In this document: in pieces, positions 17,498 to 26,801 of the stretch | Layout of the letters: each line of letters begins with the position of its first letter | How positions within the stretch are numbered: the stretch's first letter is position 1 | Assembly (NCBI GenBank): GCA_965228905.1 | Contig: CBDDII010000003.1 | Span: 2,356,001 to 2,420,000 of the forward strand | Length of the DNA: 64,000 nucleotides | Direction of reading: 5' to 3' | Origin: CALKXV01 sp965228905 | GTDB taxonomy: Bacteria; Pseudomonadota; Alphaproteobacteria; Rhodobacterales; Rhodobacteraceae | Made by a program: the position numbers and the translations under genes | Notes under the pieces: generated by a model | Databases searched by the model: none | What the model saw: the letters and a program-made list of their open reading frames with translations, nothing else | Told to the model about the DNA's origin: nothing

Positions 17498-19071
17498 TTC
17501 GCGTCGATTGCCAGCAAAAGCAATTCGTTCTCGCTCATGTCCGGGGTTTCGCCATAGGCGGCCAAATCCTCCCAGAACCGGGTCAACAACGTCAAAAGCT
17601 CGGTCTGGCCGGAGCCTTCCAACTCGCTTTTCAGGGTGTCGAAGGCCCCCTGACGCTCTTCCGAGCCAATATCGCTGGTCAGGGTCTCAAGGGCCGAGCG
17701 ATAGGATAAAAGATAGGTCAGAAGATTGCTGCGCAGGTTCGCGATGCGCGTATTCGTGTCGCCCCATTGCTTCAGGATGCGGTCACGCTGTGGCCCCGAG
17801 GGCGTGCTTTCCGCCAAGTCGCGCAGGCCCAAAGCCGAGTACTGTAGCCGCGAAACCTCGTCGCTGTCTTCGATCAGCGAATCCACGAAGGCGGCCCCAC
17901 TCAAAAGCGTCGATTTCGCAGCCTCGGCCAGCGATTGTTCCGCCGCTTCCCGCGCCACCCGGAACTCCAGTTGCAGCGCGCTCAGGGCTTCCTTCCGTCG
18001 CGGGTCAACCTCGGTTTCCAGCATCGACGTCAGTTCCGACATGGGATCACCGGTGCTTTCGCTGCCGCCTTCCGCCTCGGCAATCCAGCCTTCCTGGATG
18101 GCGACATAATCCGCATCGTTGACGATATGGGCCGAGATCACAGGACGGATTCCGAAAAAGGTGCCCACCAATGCCGCCCCGGTGCCGCTGGAAAACATCG
18201 GATATTCCCGGCGATGCGCGGTATAGATGTCGCGTTCTTCCGTATCAATCGACCCGCCTCGCGTCACAAGCCCGCCTGCCTGTCCATGGGACCGACCAAC
18301 CGCATTCAGCCGATAAGGCTCCAGCATCAACTCTTCGGCGTTGCCGTAAAGATCGAACAGGCCAAGCGCATTGGGCGAGCGGATCCCGACCGGCCTCAGC
18401 TTGCCCCGGCCCTGACCGGGGGCCTGGTAATGGGCAAAATCGGAAAGCTCGCCATCCCCGAAGAACCGCCGCCCCAGGAACAGGCTCGGGTCCGACGCGA
18501 TGCCGCCCCGCGTCGCATATTCCCATTCCACTTCCGTCGGCAGGCGCAAAAACCCGATCCGGTCGCCCTCGGCAGGAAGGGCATCACGCGCATTCGCCAT
18601 CATCCACTCGGTCAGGGCCCGTGTCAGATCCACCGCGTCGAACCAACTGAGATCGCCCTGCGCGAACTGATCGCGGCGCGTGAAGGGCGCATCGCAATCG
18701 CCCGTGATCGCGCGGTACTGCGCGACGTTCATTTCGTAACGCGCGATGAAAAAGAAACTCGCCCGTGCCTCGCGGTCGATGAATGGTCCACGCAGATGGG
18801 TCGGGCGCAGGTAGTCGGAAAACCCCGAATCCGGGTTGGATTGCCCCATGCGGAACGGGCGGTCGGACAGGGGATTGTCGATGTCGGTCGGCACGGTCAC
18901 ACGCTGAAACGCCATGCCGCCACCGCAGGGCAGGGGAACGATCAGATCGGCAGGTGCCGCCCCCGACAGGATCGGGCCGGGGTCGATCAACTCGGGCGGC
19001 CAAGTTTCCTGGGCCTGCACCGGTGCGGCCAGCACAACCATCGAAAGGATCAAACGCCTGAAACTCATCAT
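17494..19071 (-). CDS. Exported SUMF1/formylglycine-generating-enzyme-fold protein, last gene of Srf operon
   Basis: 525 aa. A signal peptide (FRRLILSMVVLAAPVQAQ) precedes an FGE-sulfatase (SUMF1) domain at about 55-320 with FIARYEMNVAQYRAITGD, LRLPTEVEWEYATRGG, NALGLFDLYGNAEELMLEPY and TRGGSID. The paired cysteines that make formylglycine in true FGE are not seen in the C-terminal part of the domain, so it is more likely a ligand- or partner-binding version. The C-terminal 180 residues are helical, possibly coiled coil. The start was set at 19071 because it gives an ATGA overlap with the permease stop; the longer open frame to 19335 lies inside that gene. Confidence 0.82.
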   Translation of the reverse strand: MMSFRRLILSMVVLAAPVQAQETWPPELIDPGPILSGAAPADLIVPLPCGGGMAFQRVTVPTDIDNPLSDRPFRMGQSNPDSGFSDYLRPTHLRGPFIDREARASFFFIARYEMNVAQYRAITGDCDAPFTRRDQFAQGDLSWFDAVDLTRALTEWMMANARDALPAEGDRIGFLRLPTEVEWEYATRGGIASDPSLFLGRRFFGDGELSDFAHYQAPGQGRGKLRPVGIRSPNALGLFDLYGNAEELMLEPYRLNAVGRSHGQAGGLVTRGGSIDTEERDIYTAHRREYPMFSSGTGAALVGTFFGIRPVISAHIVNDADYVAIQEGWIAEAEGGSESTGDPMSELTSMLETEVDPRRKEALSALQLEFRVAREAAEQSLAEAAKSTLLSGAAFVDSLIEDSDEVSRLQYSALGLRDLAESTPSGPQRDRILKQWGDTNTRIANLRSNLLTYLLSYRSALETLTSDIGSEERQGAFDTLKSELEGSGQTELLTLLTRFWEDLAAYGETPDMSENELLLLAIDAN

Positions 19072-20270
19072 GTCGCTCCCTCGCGCAGGACATCCGCGGG
19101 ATCGGTGCGCGCCGCCTGCCGTGCCGCGGCAAAGGATGCGCCGACCACGAACAACAGCACAAGCACGGAAATCACTGCCGCCTGCCCGAAGCCAAGGGAC
19201 AACAACCGGTTTTCCTCGACCAGCCCGCTGTCGAACAGCCGCTCGGCGATCCGGGCCGAGACGAGATACAGCGCAAAGGAAAACACCAACCCCAAGGCCC
19301 CGGACACCAGCGATTGCACGGTCGGATAAAGCCAAAGCCCACGCCCGCCAATGCCCAGAAGCGCCAGTGCAGCAAAAGTTCTGCGCTTGCGCACCATCTC
19401 GCCCCAGAACCCGAAGATCAGCGCGGCGGCAAGCCCGACCCCGGCAATCGACGCGGTAAAGATCAGGGCAAGGTTCAGGTTACGCCCCAGCCCCAGAACC
19501 GCCGCCACCTCTGCCGTGCGTGCCTCGGTCTGAACCGCAAGCTCGCTTTCCATGCGTGTCTGAAGTACGGCCAGGCTTTCCAGATCCCGCGCAAAAACAC
19601 GCAAACCCTCGAACTCGCCACTGCGCTGGCCAAGCGGTCGGCCGTCTTCGATCCCGAAATCGGGCAGGGCATAACCGTCGTAAAAGGCTTCGACCAGATC
19701 CAGCACCTCGATGGAGGCCAGAACACTGCGCCCACTGGCCCGCGCACCTGGCAAGACTTCGACCACGGTCAGCGTCTGCAACAACTGCCTTGGGCGATCC
19801 TCGGCCTGAGTCACGACCTGGATGCGACTGCCGATCTGAAGCTCAAGCTGGGCCGCAAGGTTGGCGCTGATAGCCGCGTCGCCCGGTCCGATCCGGGTGT
19901 CGTCGGACAGGTTCGGATCCCCCGTACCCGAAGGCACCAAAAGCGCCTCGCGCCGCTCACGCCCGCCTTCGGCGCGGACGTTCACATAGTCAAAGACACT
20001 GCGCGTCTTCAGCGTCACGAACCCGCTTTCCTCCCAGGACGCCACCAGTTCGGCTTCGGCAGGCCCGAACACCTCGTTTCCAAGGGTGTCGATCTGCAAA
20101 GTTCTGGGGTCCGACAGCAAGCGTCCGATCAGCGCGTCGTAAACCCCGTTCTTTACCCCGAATAGCACCAGCAAGGGCACAAGCACCCCGGCGATGATGG
20201 CAATGTTGCAGATCAGGTGGATCTTCTGGTGAAACAACTCACGCAGGGCAAGCGAGACAATCAACCTCAT
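19068..20270 (-). CDS. MacB/FtsX-type ABC transporter permease
   Basis: 400 aa, four membrane helices in the one-plus-three layout of ABC3 permeases: helix 1 near residue 20 (LICNIAIIAGVLVPLLVLFGV), a periplasmic domain of about 230 residues, then LALIFTASIAGVGLAAALIFGF, SLVSGALGLVFSFALYLV and AAVISVLVLLFVVGASFAA. Such permeases (FtsX, LolCE, MacB) do mechanical work on periplasmic partners or lipoproteins instead of classical import. It overlaps the ATPase gene by four bases upstream and the FGE-like gene downstream, so the product probably works with that ATPase and the exported partners. Confidence 0.88.
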   Translation of the reverse strand: MRLIVSLALRELFHQKIHLICNIAIIAGVLVPLLVLFGVKNGVYDALIGRLLSDPRTLQIDTLGNEVFGPAEAELVASWEESGFVTLKTRSVFDYVNVRAEGGRERREALLVPSGTGDPNLSDDTRIGPGDAAISANLAAQLELQIGSRIQVVTQAEDRPRQLLQTLTVVEVLPGARASGRSVLASIEVLDLVEAFYDGYALPDFGIEDGRPLGQRSGEFEGLRVFARDLESLAVLQTRMESELAVQTEARTAEVAAVLGLGRNLNLALIFTASIAGVGLAAALIFGFWGEMVRKRRTFAALALLGIGGRGLWLYPTVQSLVSGALGLVFSFALYLVSARIAERLFDSGLVEENRLLSLGFGQAAVISVLVLLFVVGASFAAARQAARTDPADVLREGAT

Positions 20271-21022
20271 GCCGCACCCTCGACGGCCATTTCACGCACC
20301 CGGCTCAGAACCTGCCCGGCATCGCCCGTAGGCTCCAGTTCCAGGCGCAATCGTCGTGGGGCGCAAGAGTCCAGCAGATCAAGGTCGTGCGAGGATATGA
20401 CAACCGCCGCCCCGCCGATCTCGGCAGCCTCCATGAACATCTTCAGAACGGTCGTGGCATTGTCGGGATCAAGCGCGGCCGTGGGTTCATCGGCGATGAC
20501 AAAGGCCGGGCGATGCGCAAGCGCGCGCGCAATGGCCACCCTTTGACGCTGCCCGATGGAAAGCGCCTGCGGTAACAGCTTTCTCAGGTGATCCAGCCCC
20601 AGTTTTTCTTCAAGGCTTCTTTGCCAGGCATCATCAATCCGCCCCGCGATCCGCTGGCTGACCGCGATATTCTCGGCCACCGACAGGAAGGGCAACAAGC
20701 CCCCCGACTGGGGAACAAACCCGAACAAACTGCCCCTCAGGGCGGGGGCATCGCTCTGGGATCGCCCCTTTTCCCACATCGCTGCCAAATCAACGTCCAG
20801 GTCCGGCGTCCGCACGCGATAGGTGCTGCCGGGAAAGGGGCGGCGCAAAAGGCCCAGCACTTCCAAAAGCATCGTCTTGCCCGTGCCGCTCGGACCGCTG
20901 ACACCGATCACGTCACCCGATTGCACCTCCAGATGATCGACCTCCAGCCGAAACGCGCGATCCGAGTCCGAAGCTCCGACGGCAAGGGTTTCAATCCGCA
21001 GATCGGAGGTCGCACTAGTCAC
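20267..21022 (-). CDS. LolD/MacB-type ABC transporter ATP-binding protein
   Basis: 251 aa ATPase. Walker A is GPSGTGKTM, the Q loop is FGFVPQSGGLLPFLSVAENI, the signature is LSIGQRQRVAIARAL (Ile in place of the second Gly), Walker B is FVIADEPTAALDPDN, and the switch His is in VISSHDLDLL. The size and motifs fit the ATPases that partner FtsX-like permeases. It is coupled by a four-base overlap to the vWA gene before it and to the permease after it. Confidence 0.9.
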   Translation of the reverse strand: MTSATSDLRIETLAVGASDSDRAFRLEVDHLEVQSGDVIGVSGPSGTGKTMLLEVLGLLRRPFPGSTYRVRTPDLDVDLAAMWEKGRSQSDAPALRGSLFGFVPQSGGLLPFLSVAENIAVSQRIAGRIDDAWQRSLEEKLGLDHLRKLLPQALSIGQRQRVAIARALAHRPAFVIADEPTAALDPDNATTVLKMFMEAAEIGGAAVVISSHDLDLLDSCAPRRLRLELEPTGDAGQVLSRVREMAVEGAA

Positions 21023-22947
21023 GGCAGAACGTCAAACGGCATGGCATAGACGTGCTCGCCATCCGGCGCGCCCTCGTAAGGCGGCGTCCAGACCCCGGCA
21101 TCGAACAGCCATTTGCGATACTGGGTCAGCTTCTGGCGCAACCCGTCGATCACATCGCGGCGCATCATCGCGCTTTGCAGCCAGCGATCTTCGGTCATGC
21201 GCAGGATGGTGCTGCGATAGGGAAGGCGGTCCAGGTATTCCAGCGACCCCCCGATTTCATTCGAACTGCTTTCGGACAACAGATCGGGATTGGTGACGAC
21301 CTTTTCGATCGTGGTCTGGATCTGGCCGTGAAAGCTCTGCATTTCCTCGGCATCGCCCGATTGCTCGGCCAGACGCACAAGGTCCTCCAACAGTTTGGCC
21401 ATCGTCGCCATCTCGTTCTTGGTAATCAGAAGGCGCGGTTCAATCGACAGTTTGCGCGGCGCCTCGACGGCCTTGTCCGACACCCAGCCGGTAATCACAT
21501 CCGGCGGGCGCGTGTTGTTGCGGTCGCCAAGCCAAGCCAGTTCCATCGCGTCGAACAGACCTTTCAGGTTCTCGTCGGTCTCCGCCTCGGGCGCGACGGT
21601 CTCTTCGCCCTGAAGTTTGCGCACGTGATCGGTGATCGCGGTGACCAGACGACTGGCAACACCCTCAAACGCCTCTTCCGAGCCATCCTCGATCGGGAAA
21701 TAGAAACTGCGGTCGCCGAACCGCGACAACTCGCGATAGGCGTCTGCGGCATATTCATGTGTCCCGGACCCGCCCGGCGTCTTCAGGTGAAGCGTCATCA
21801 GGGCCACGTTGCGCTCTTCCGCCTCGGCCTGAAGCTCGCTCGGACCAATCGGCGAACGCGCGTTCGGATCGCGCGGATCTTTCGGCCCGGCGTCCGTCAC
21901 AAGGATCACGTAACGGGCATTGACCGGACCTCCGCCGTTTACCGACTGCTCCCAGTCGATCTTGTCGATGGCGTCTTCGACACCGGCAAGGCTGTCCTCG
22001 TTGAACCCCGGAGAACTGACAAGCGTCACATCGGTCGCTTCGGCCAGGGCCGCCAGAACCGGGGCCTCATCGTCACGCCGTTCAAGATTGGCAAGGATCT
22101 TGGTGCGATACTCCAGTTCCGGCACCGCATCGGTGCTGTCGCGGAAACCAACTACGCCGAAATTCACCAATTCGCCAATCTCGGTCCCGGCAATCCGTTG
22201 CACCGTGTTTTCCAACACCCTCTGGGTCAGCGCGATGTAGTTCCGCATCGAAGAGGTCGTATCCAGCACGAAAACGATACCCACGTCGAAATCATCCGCT
22301 TCGGCATTTGAAGGCGGCGGCGCGCGCTGTTCTTCCTTGTTGATGCTGGCAATCTCCATCAACAGGATGTCTTCGTAACTGAGCGGGTGCAGATCCTCGA
22401 CGAAATCCAGGATCGGCATGACGTAAAGCTCATCGCGGATATTGACGAACTCCGCCGGTTCGACGCTGACGACCCCAAGCTGCCCCTCGACGGATCCCGC
22501 CTCGGCCTCGGCCACCAGACGTTCCTGCACGTCCACCAACGCTTCGTGGTTCATCAGGTCACGCAGGCTCTGTTCGGAATCGAAAATCAACTGCCGGCTG
22601 CGATCCGCAGGGTTGGTAAAGGCGGCAATGACGTTGTGCTTCCAATCCACCAACCCGCTGGCCTCGCTCCAGCCCGTCGGCGGCCGCGCCGAGGACGGGC
22701 CGATCTGCACCCAATCCCCCTGCCGGGCAAAGACATAGAACGGCTGGAACGGTGCATAGCGTTCGATCAACTGGCCATTGGGTGCATCGTACAACTCTGC
22801 CGCAGGGCGCGTCAGCACCCTTTGGAACACCGTCGACGTGCCCTCGACCAAAAGCGGCGTCTGGGCCGTTGCGGGCAGGGCGAGCCACAGTGCGATGAAA
22901 GCGGCCCCCAGAATGCGCAGGTGAGATTTGATCGTAACCTTGGTCAT
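21019..22947 (-). CDS. Exported SH3-like and von Willebrand factor A domain protein
   Basis: About 642 aa from the ATG at 22947, which overlaps the previous stop (ATGA). A signal peptide (ILGAAFIALWLALPATAQ) is followed by an SH3b-like segment (about 40-110, RPAAELYDAPNGQLIERYAPF ... GDWVQIG). A vWA domain follows at about 220-430 with metal-site motif FVLDTTSSMRNYI, the second-site Thr region and VILVTDAGPKDP. The C-terminal 200 residues are helical. vWA domains bind protein partners through a metal ion, so this is probably the periplasmic adhesive or adaptor subunit of the Srf machine. The frame remains open upstream to 23010, but that lies in the preceding gene. Confidence 0.85.
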   Translation of the reverse strand: MTKVTIKSHLRILGAAFIALWLALPATAQTPLLVEGTSTVFQRVLTRPAAELYDAPNGQLIERYAPFQPFYVFARQGDWVQIGPSSARPPTGWSEASGLVDWKHNVIAAFTNPADRSRQLIFDSEQSLRDLMNHEALVDVQERLVAEAEAGSVEGQLGVVSVEPAEFVNIRDELYVMPILDFVEDLHPLSYEDILLMEIASINKEEQRAPPPSNAEADDFDVGIVFVLDTTSSMRNYIALTQRVLENTVQRIAGTEIGELVNFGVVGFRDSTDAVPELEYRTKILANLERRDDEAPVLAALAEATDVTLVSSPGFNEDSLAGVEDAIDKIDWEQSVNGGGPVNARYVILVTDAGPKDPRDPNARSPIGPSELQAEAEERNVALMTLHLKTPGGSGTHEYAADAYRELSRFGDRSFYFPIEDGSEEAFEGVASRLVTAITDHVRKLQGEETVAPEAETDENLKGLFDAMELAWLGDRNNTRPPDVITGWVSDKAVEAPRKLSIEPRLLITKNEMATMAKLLEDLVRLAEQSGDAEEMQSFHGQIQTTIEKVVTNPDLLSESSSNEIGGSLEYLDRLPYRSTILRMTEDRWLQSAMMRRDVIDGLRQKLTQYRKWLFDAGVWTPPYEGAPDGEHVYAMPFDVLP

Positions 22948-24032
22948 TGGCAAAAGTCCTCGAATGCGCCCTCTGACAGGGTGTCTCCGACAGCGGCAAG
23001 CCGCTCGCAAACGGACGTCAGCGCCTCGGCAGCGCCGACACCGTCGCCTGCGTCGCGGGCGCGTGCATAATATTCCGCCGCGCGGGCGGGATTGTCGGCA
23101 AAGGTCAGGCCGATGTCGGTCTCGATGACCTCGATCACCGCGTCCGCGTCATACATCCGCCCAAGGGCGACAAGAGCGGCGGGGTCTTCAGCCGCCACAC
23201 CTTGCTCGATCAACCCAAGCGCGTCGTCCGCCGTCACCGCACTGCCGCAACTGGCCAATTGGTCAAGCAAGGCACCATAGCCCTGATCGACCACCGACCG
23301 AAGTGCTCCGGCAGAACAGGGGTTCTCGGGAACCGGTTCGGGTTCCGGCTCAGGCTCAGGCTCCGGTTCGGGTTCAGGCTCGGGTTCCGGCTCGACCGGG
23401 GCAGGCGGCTCTGGCGGCAACTCTTCCTGCTGCGTCATGTACCAATAGGCTCCCCCGGCAACCGCCGCAGCCACGACCAAGGCAATCAACCCGATCCAAA
23501 GCCCCTTGCCAGACCCGCCTTCTGCGGCCTCAGGCTTGCCAGTGCCAGTGCCAGTGCCGGTGCCAGTACCTGTATCACCGTCATCACCATCGCCGCCCTC
23601 GCCAGCATCCCCCTCATCGTCCTTGTCCAGCTTGCCCTTGCCCACAAGGTTCGGACCGCTCGATGCGCTCTGAAGCGTGGGCGTCGGGGACACCCCGCCC
23701 AGGGTCGCGGCTGCAGGCCCGTGCATGATGTCGTCGGGCCAGCTTGTTTCGTGCTCGCTATCACCGATCCCAAGAACGATCGGCGTGTATTCCTCAATGA
23801 GGTTCACGATTTCGGTGCCGACCACGAACTTTGCCTGCCCGTCATCGACCGTCACGGGATAGGGGCCGAAATAGGCTTTTCCCGCCTGCCAGCCATCCTC
23901 GCCCAGATAGCGCTCGTTGAAACTGTTGCGGATCGTCAACGTCACCGCTTCGCCTTCGACGGCACCGGCATCGACGGTGACCACGGCATAACCGCCGCGC
24001 GGGTGACTTGGGTCTGGCTTGATGGACAGCAT
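22944..24032 (-). CDS. Bitopic membrane protein with Gly-Thr and Pro-Glu spacers
   Basis: 362 aa. Residues 1-110 form a beta-rich cytoplasmic domain of no recognised family (IKPDPSHPRGGYAVVTVD ... EYTPIVLGIGD). Next come an acidic linker with Gly-Thr repeats, one membrane helix (about 195-218, LWIGLIALVVAAAVAGGAYWYM), a rigid Pro-Glu repeat, and a periplasmic Cys-containing helical domain resembling Sel1/TPR repeats (NPARAAEYYARARDAGDGVGAAEAL). A Pro-Glu spacer is typical of envelope-spanning linkers such as TonB. The start at 24032 has GGGGAA eight bases upstream, 14 bp after the SrfC-like stop. It probably bridges the cytoplasmic Srf proteins to periplasmic partners. Confidence 0.8.
   Translation of the reverse strand: MLSIKPDPSHPRGGYAVVTVDAGAVEGEAVTLTIRNSFNERYLGEDGWQAGKAYFGPYPVTVDDGQAKFVVGTEIVNLIEEYTPIVLGIGDSEHETSWPDDIMHGPAAATLGGVSPTPTLQSASSGPNLVGKGKLDKDDEGDAGEGGDGDDGDTGTGTGTGTGTGKPEAAEGGSGKGLWIGLIALVVAAAVAGGAYWYMTQQEELPPEPPAPVEPEPEPEPEPEPEPEPEPEPVPENPCSAGALRSVVDQGYGALLDQLASCGSAVTADDALGLIEQGVAAEDPAALVALGRMYDADAVIEVIETDIGLTFADNPARAAEYYARARDAGDGVGAAEALTSVCERLAAVGDTLSEGAFEDFCQ
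23332..23398 (-). repeat. Hexanucleotide repeat encoding the Pro-Glu spacer
   Basis: About eleven imperfect 6-bp units (variants of GGTTCN and GGCTCN in plus-strand reading) encode alternating Pro and Glu. A second run at about 23533-23574 encodes Gly-Thr. Third positions vary between units, so the repeat is maintained at protein level and is not a fresh slippage tract. Confidence 0.8.
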
Positions 24033-24046
24033 TCCGTTTTCCCCGA

Positions 24047-26785
24047 TCAGACGCTCAGACCATTGACGATCTGGCCGATGCGCATGTTCTGTTCGACATT
24101 GATTGCACCGCTTTCGCCGTCCTGCGCATTGCCGACGAAAAGCGATTCCAGCGTGAAGACCCAATCGGTCCAAAGCTCGGTATGCGCCGCACGCGCAACT
24201 GCGGGCAGATCATCCGCGGTGTCCGACGTGGTTCTTGCCTCGAAGGCCTGGCGCACCGAACCATCCGGCAAGGGAATTTCCGGGCGTTCACTGTCCGACA
24301 TGTAGGACGCGCCAAGGGTCGTGACGAAATCATTGATCCGCTCGCTGCAAACGATGGCGGCAGGCGGGGCCTGCTTGTCGACCGTCAGACCGAACCCGAC
24401 CTTGCGCAGATCGCTCAGCATCAGGTCGCGGCATTGCAACCGCTGGAACCCATGCACCATTTCGCTGATCAGGGCGGCGGCGTTTTCCTGAGTCAATTGA
24501 AAGACCGCCAACTGGTGCTCGTCATCCTTCAGACGGCTCAACCCCTCGATCCAGACATCGACCGCCGTATCGGCCTGAAACGCCTCGGGCGACATCGTCT
24601 TGATCTGGGGCGGCGCCGAAGACGGATCGTCGGGCGCGGCACTCGCGGGTTCTGCGGCAGGTTCCTCGGCCGTGGCAGCCCCGTTCGTTGCACCGGGGCG
24701 CAAGGGGGCGGCGGGTCGCGCAGGCGCGCCGGGACGCAGGGGCGCGCCGGGCCGCATCGGGGCAGCCCCCCCGGCAGGGGCGGCCCCCGCAGCGGCACCG
24801 GGTTTCACCAGTTCTTCGGGTTGCGCGGCGTTGGTCAGCCGCACGATGAAGGGAACGCGCGAAATCCGGTCTTCGATCAAGTCCTGATCCACGCAAAGCG
24901 AACCAAGCAGCGCCCCGAACCGATACCCCTGCAAGGTCAGCTCTAGACGGTCGATGATCGACCCGGCCAGGGCACGCTTTTCCTCGATCCGTTTCTCGAT
25001 ATCGTCCGAAACATGGAAACCGGCCAGTTCGGCCAAAAGACTGGCGGCCAGATGTTCCACCTGGTTCGAAATCTGGCGCAACTTGCTTTCGGGTTTGCAG
25101 ACCTTGGTCAACTCCTCGACCAGGTAACTGACACCGCCATCATTCAACCCAAGTGCAGCGTCCCAGGCCCGCTCGGGATCCTTGAAATGCTGCTGCACGG
25201 GACCGGCCCTCAGGCACCCGGCCTTCAATTCGGCCACCCGCTCGACTTCCTCGGGGCGGAACTCGACCTCGCGGTCGTCCTCGTAAACGATCAGCGACTT
25301 GATCGGGTAATAGGGGTTCCGCAGCCAGTAACAGTTGTTGAACGGCGTCGTCGGCGTCCACTTGTGGACCCAGGAATCCGACACCTTGCCGAACCCTTTC
25401 AAAAGCGAGGCATCCATCCGCCGCTCGAACCGTTCGTGATCTTCGGCACTCGACGCGCTGTCGATCAGGTGCTTGTCGAACTTGGTCATCACGAAGAACA
25501 GGATGCAGTCGTTCTTGGCCCGTTCCTCGGGCGTGGTGCCGTGGGTCAGGTCGATCCAGTTTTCCACCAGCCCCGGCAGGCTCAGCGTTTCCATGTTGCT
25601 GTCCGGCACGCAGAGCAGCATCGAGGTGATTTCCTGGTTCGCCACATATCGGTCGAACAGATAAGACACCTTGCCGCGCAACAGCATGTTCGTCACGGCT
25701 TCTTCCGGGTTTTCCAGCGTCTTCGCCAGGGGCAGCTCGAAACGGTTACGTGCGCCCGGAAAGTCCAAAAGATCGGTTTCCGCGAAGAACTCCGAAGGCT
25801 GTGTCTGCATCGGGAACACCAGCTCGGCGGCCAGCGCACAGATGATCGCGCGGTTCAGGCTCGCCGTCTTGCCGCTGGCGGTCTGAACGCTCAAGAGGTC
25901 CACATCCTCGGGACCGAACAACCCCTGAAGCGTGTTGACGTCGATGATCGAGGTGTCGCGCGGCTGAAGTGAATCCAGCCCGGCATAGATCACCTCGGCA
26001 TGGTCAATCTTGGCCAAAGCGCTTGCCAGCTTGACGTAAAGGTCGGTCAACTCCTGATAGCCGCCCCAGAGGATCGACAGGAACGCCCCGCGATCCGCCG
26101 TCGACATGCGCGGCGCAAGGGCCGCCGCCTCGTCCCAGAAACCCTTCAGACCAGCGGCATAGGCCACCTTGCCGAAGGTCTTTTCCACGTATTCGGCGAT
26201 CTCGTAGACCTCTTCAAACGACATCCCCGGCACTTCCGGCCCGTTCGCCTTGCCCGAATGCACATCGAAATGCGCCTTCAGCGAATCCCGGTCGGGTTGC
26301 GGTTCGGACTGGTCGCCGTCTTCGAAGAAACTGTTGATGATCGTGCGCACGATATCGGCTTCGGTCAGAAGGTTCAGCTTGATCGGAAACCCCTGCGGCG
26401 TCGGATCCTTGCTCATGGTGAAGCGTGTCACCAGACCCGTCGATTCCCCGTCGCCCGCCGGGTTGATCTGGCTGATGTAATCCAGCGTTCCCTGCGGATC
26501 AGGGAAATCGGCCACAAGCCGACCGTCCTCGGGCCGCGCAAGGACCGACACAAGGAATGACTTGCCCGCCTGGCTGGGGCCGAACACGCTGACGCTCATC
26601 TTCGTCTGCGCCGACTTGCCCAACCGCTCCGCACGCCGCGCCCCCTTGCGCAGCAGCTTTGAAAGCTCCTTCTTGCGCGCCGCAACCTTTTCGTCGTTCT
26701 CTTCGTCGTTGATCCAGTCGAGGGCTTCGCGCGAAAGACGCGCGATCTCGTCGCAACGGGCGGCAAGTGTGTCTTGTGAACTCAT
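24047..26785 (-). CDS. srfC: Virulence factor SrfC-like P-loop protein
   Basis: 912 aa. An N-terminal P-loop at residues 69-76 (GPSQAGKS), a G3-like DFPGAR at 341-346 and a G4-like TKFD at 434-437 suggest a dynamin/septin-type GTPase fold. A helical region follows, then an Ala/Pro/Gly-rich linker at about 690-760 and a helical C-terminal domain. It matches the SrfC family by length, P-loop and position after srfB, the srfABC order known from Salmonella, where the genes were found as SsrB-regulated; biochemical function is unproven. I chose the ATG at 26785 (GAGGGGAACGAGAGA upstream), not the longer frame. Nucleotide preference is inference. Confidence 0.85.
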   Translation of the reverse strand: MSSQDTLAARCDEIARLSREALDWINDEENDEKVAARKKELSKLLRKGARRAERLGKSAQTKMSVSVFGPSQAGKSFLVSVLARPEDGRLVADFPDPQGTLDYISQINPAGDGESTGLVTRFTMSKDPTPQGFPIKLNLLTEADIVRTIINSFFEDGDQSEPQPDRDSLKAHFDVHSGKANGPEVPGMSFEEVYEIAEYVEKTFGKVAYAAGLKGFWDEAAALAPRMSTADRGAFLSILWGGYQELTDLYVKLASALAKIDHAEVIYAGLDSLQPRDTSIIDVNTLQGLFGPEDVDLLSVQTASGKTASLNRAIICALAAELVFPMQTQPSEFFAETDLLDFPGARNRFELPLAKTLENPEEAVTNMLLRGKVSYLFDRYVANQEITSMLLCVPDSNMETLSLPGLVENWIDLTHGTTPEERAKNDCILFFVMTKFDKHLIDSASSAEDHERFERRMDASLLKGFGKVSDSWVHKWTPTTPFNNCYWLRNPYYPIKSLIVYEDDREVEFRPEEVERVAELKAGCLRAGPVQQHFKDPERAWDAALGLNDGGVSYLVEELTKVCKPESKLRQISNQVEHLAASLLAELAGFHVSDDIEKRIEEKRALAGSIIDRLELTLQGYRFGALLGSLCVDQDLIEDRISRVPFIVRLTNAAQPEELVKPGAAAGAAPAGGAAPMRPGAPLRPGAPARPAAPLRPGATNGAATAEEPAAEPASAAPDDPSSAPPQIKTMSPEAFQADTAVDVWIEGLSRLKDDEHQLAVFQLTQENAAALISEMVHGFQRLQCRDLMLSDLRKVGFGLTVDKQAPPAAIVCSERINDFVTTLGASYMSDSERPEIPLPDGSVRQAFEARTTSDTADDLPAVARAAHTELWTDWVFTLESLFVGNAQDGESGAINVEQNMRIGQIVNGLSV

Positions 26786-26801
26786 TCTCTCGTTCCCCTC
26801 G

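Noticed and set aside
24690..24800. DNA repeat in the SrfC-like gene
   Set aside because: It is an imperfect Ala/Pro/Gly linker at protein level with varied codons, not a distinct repeat element.
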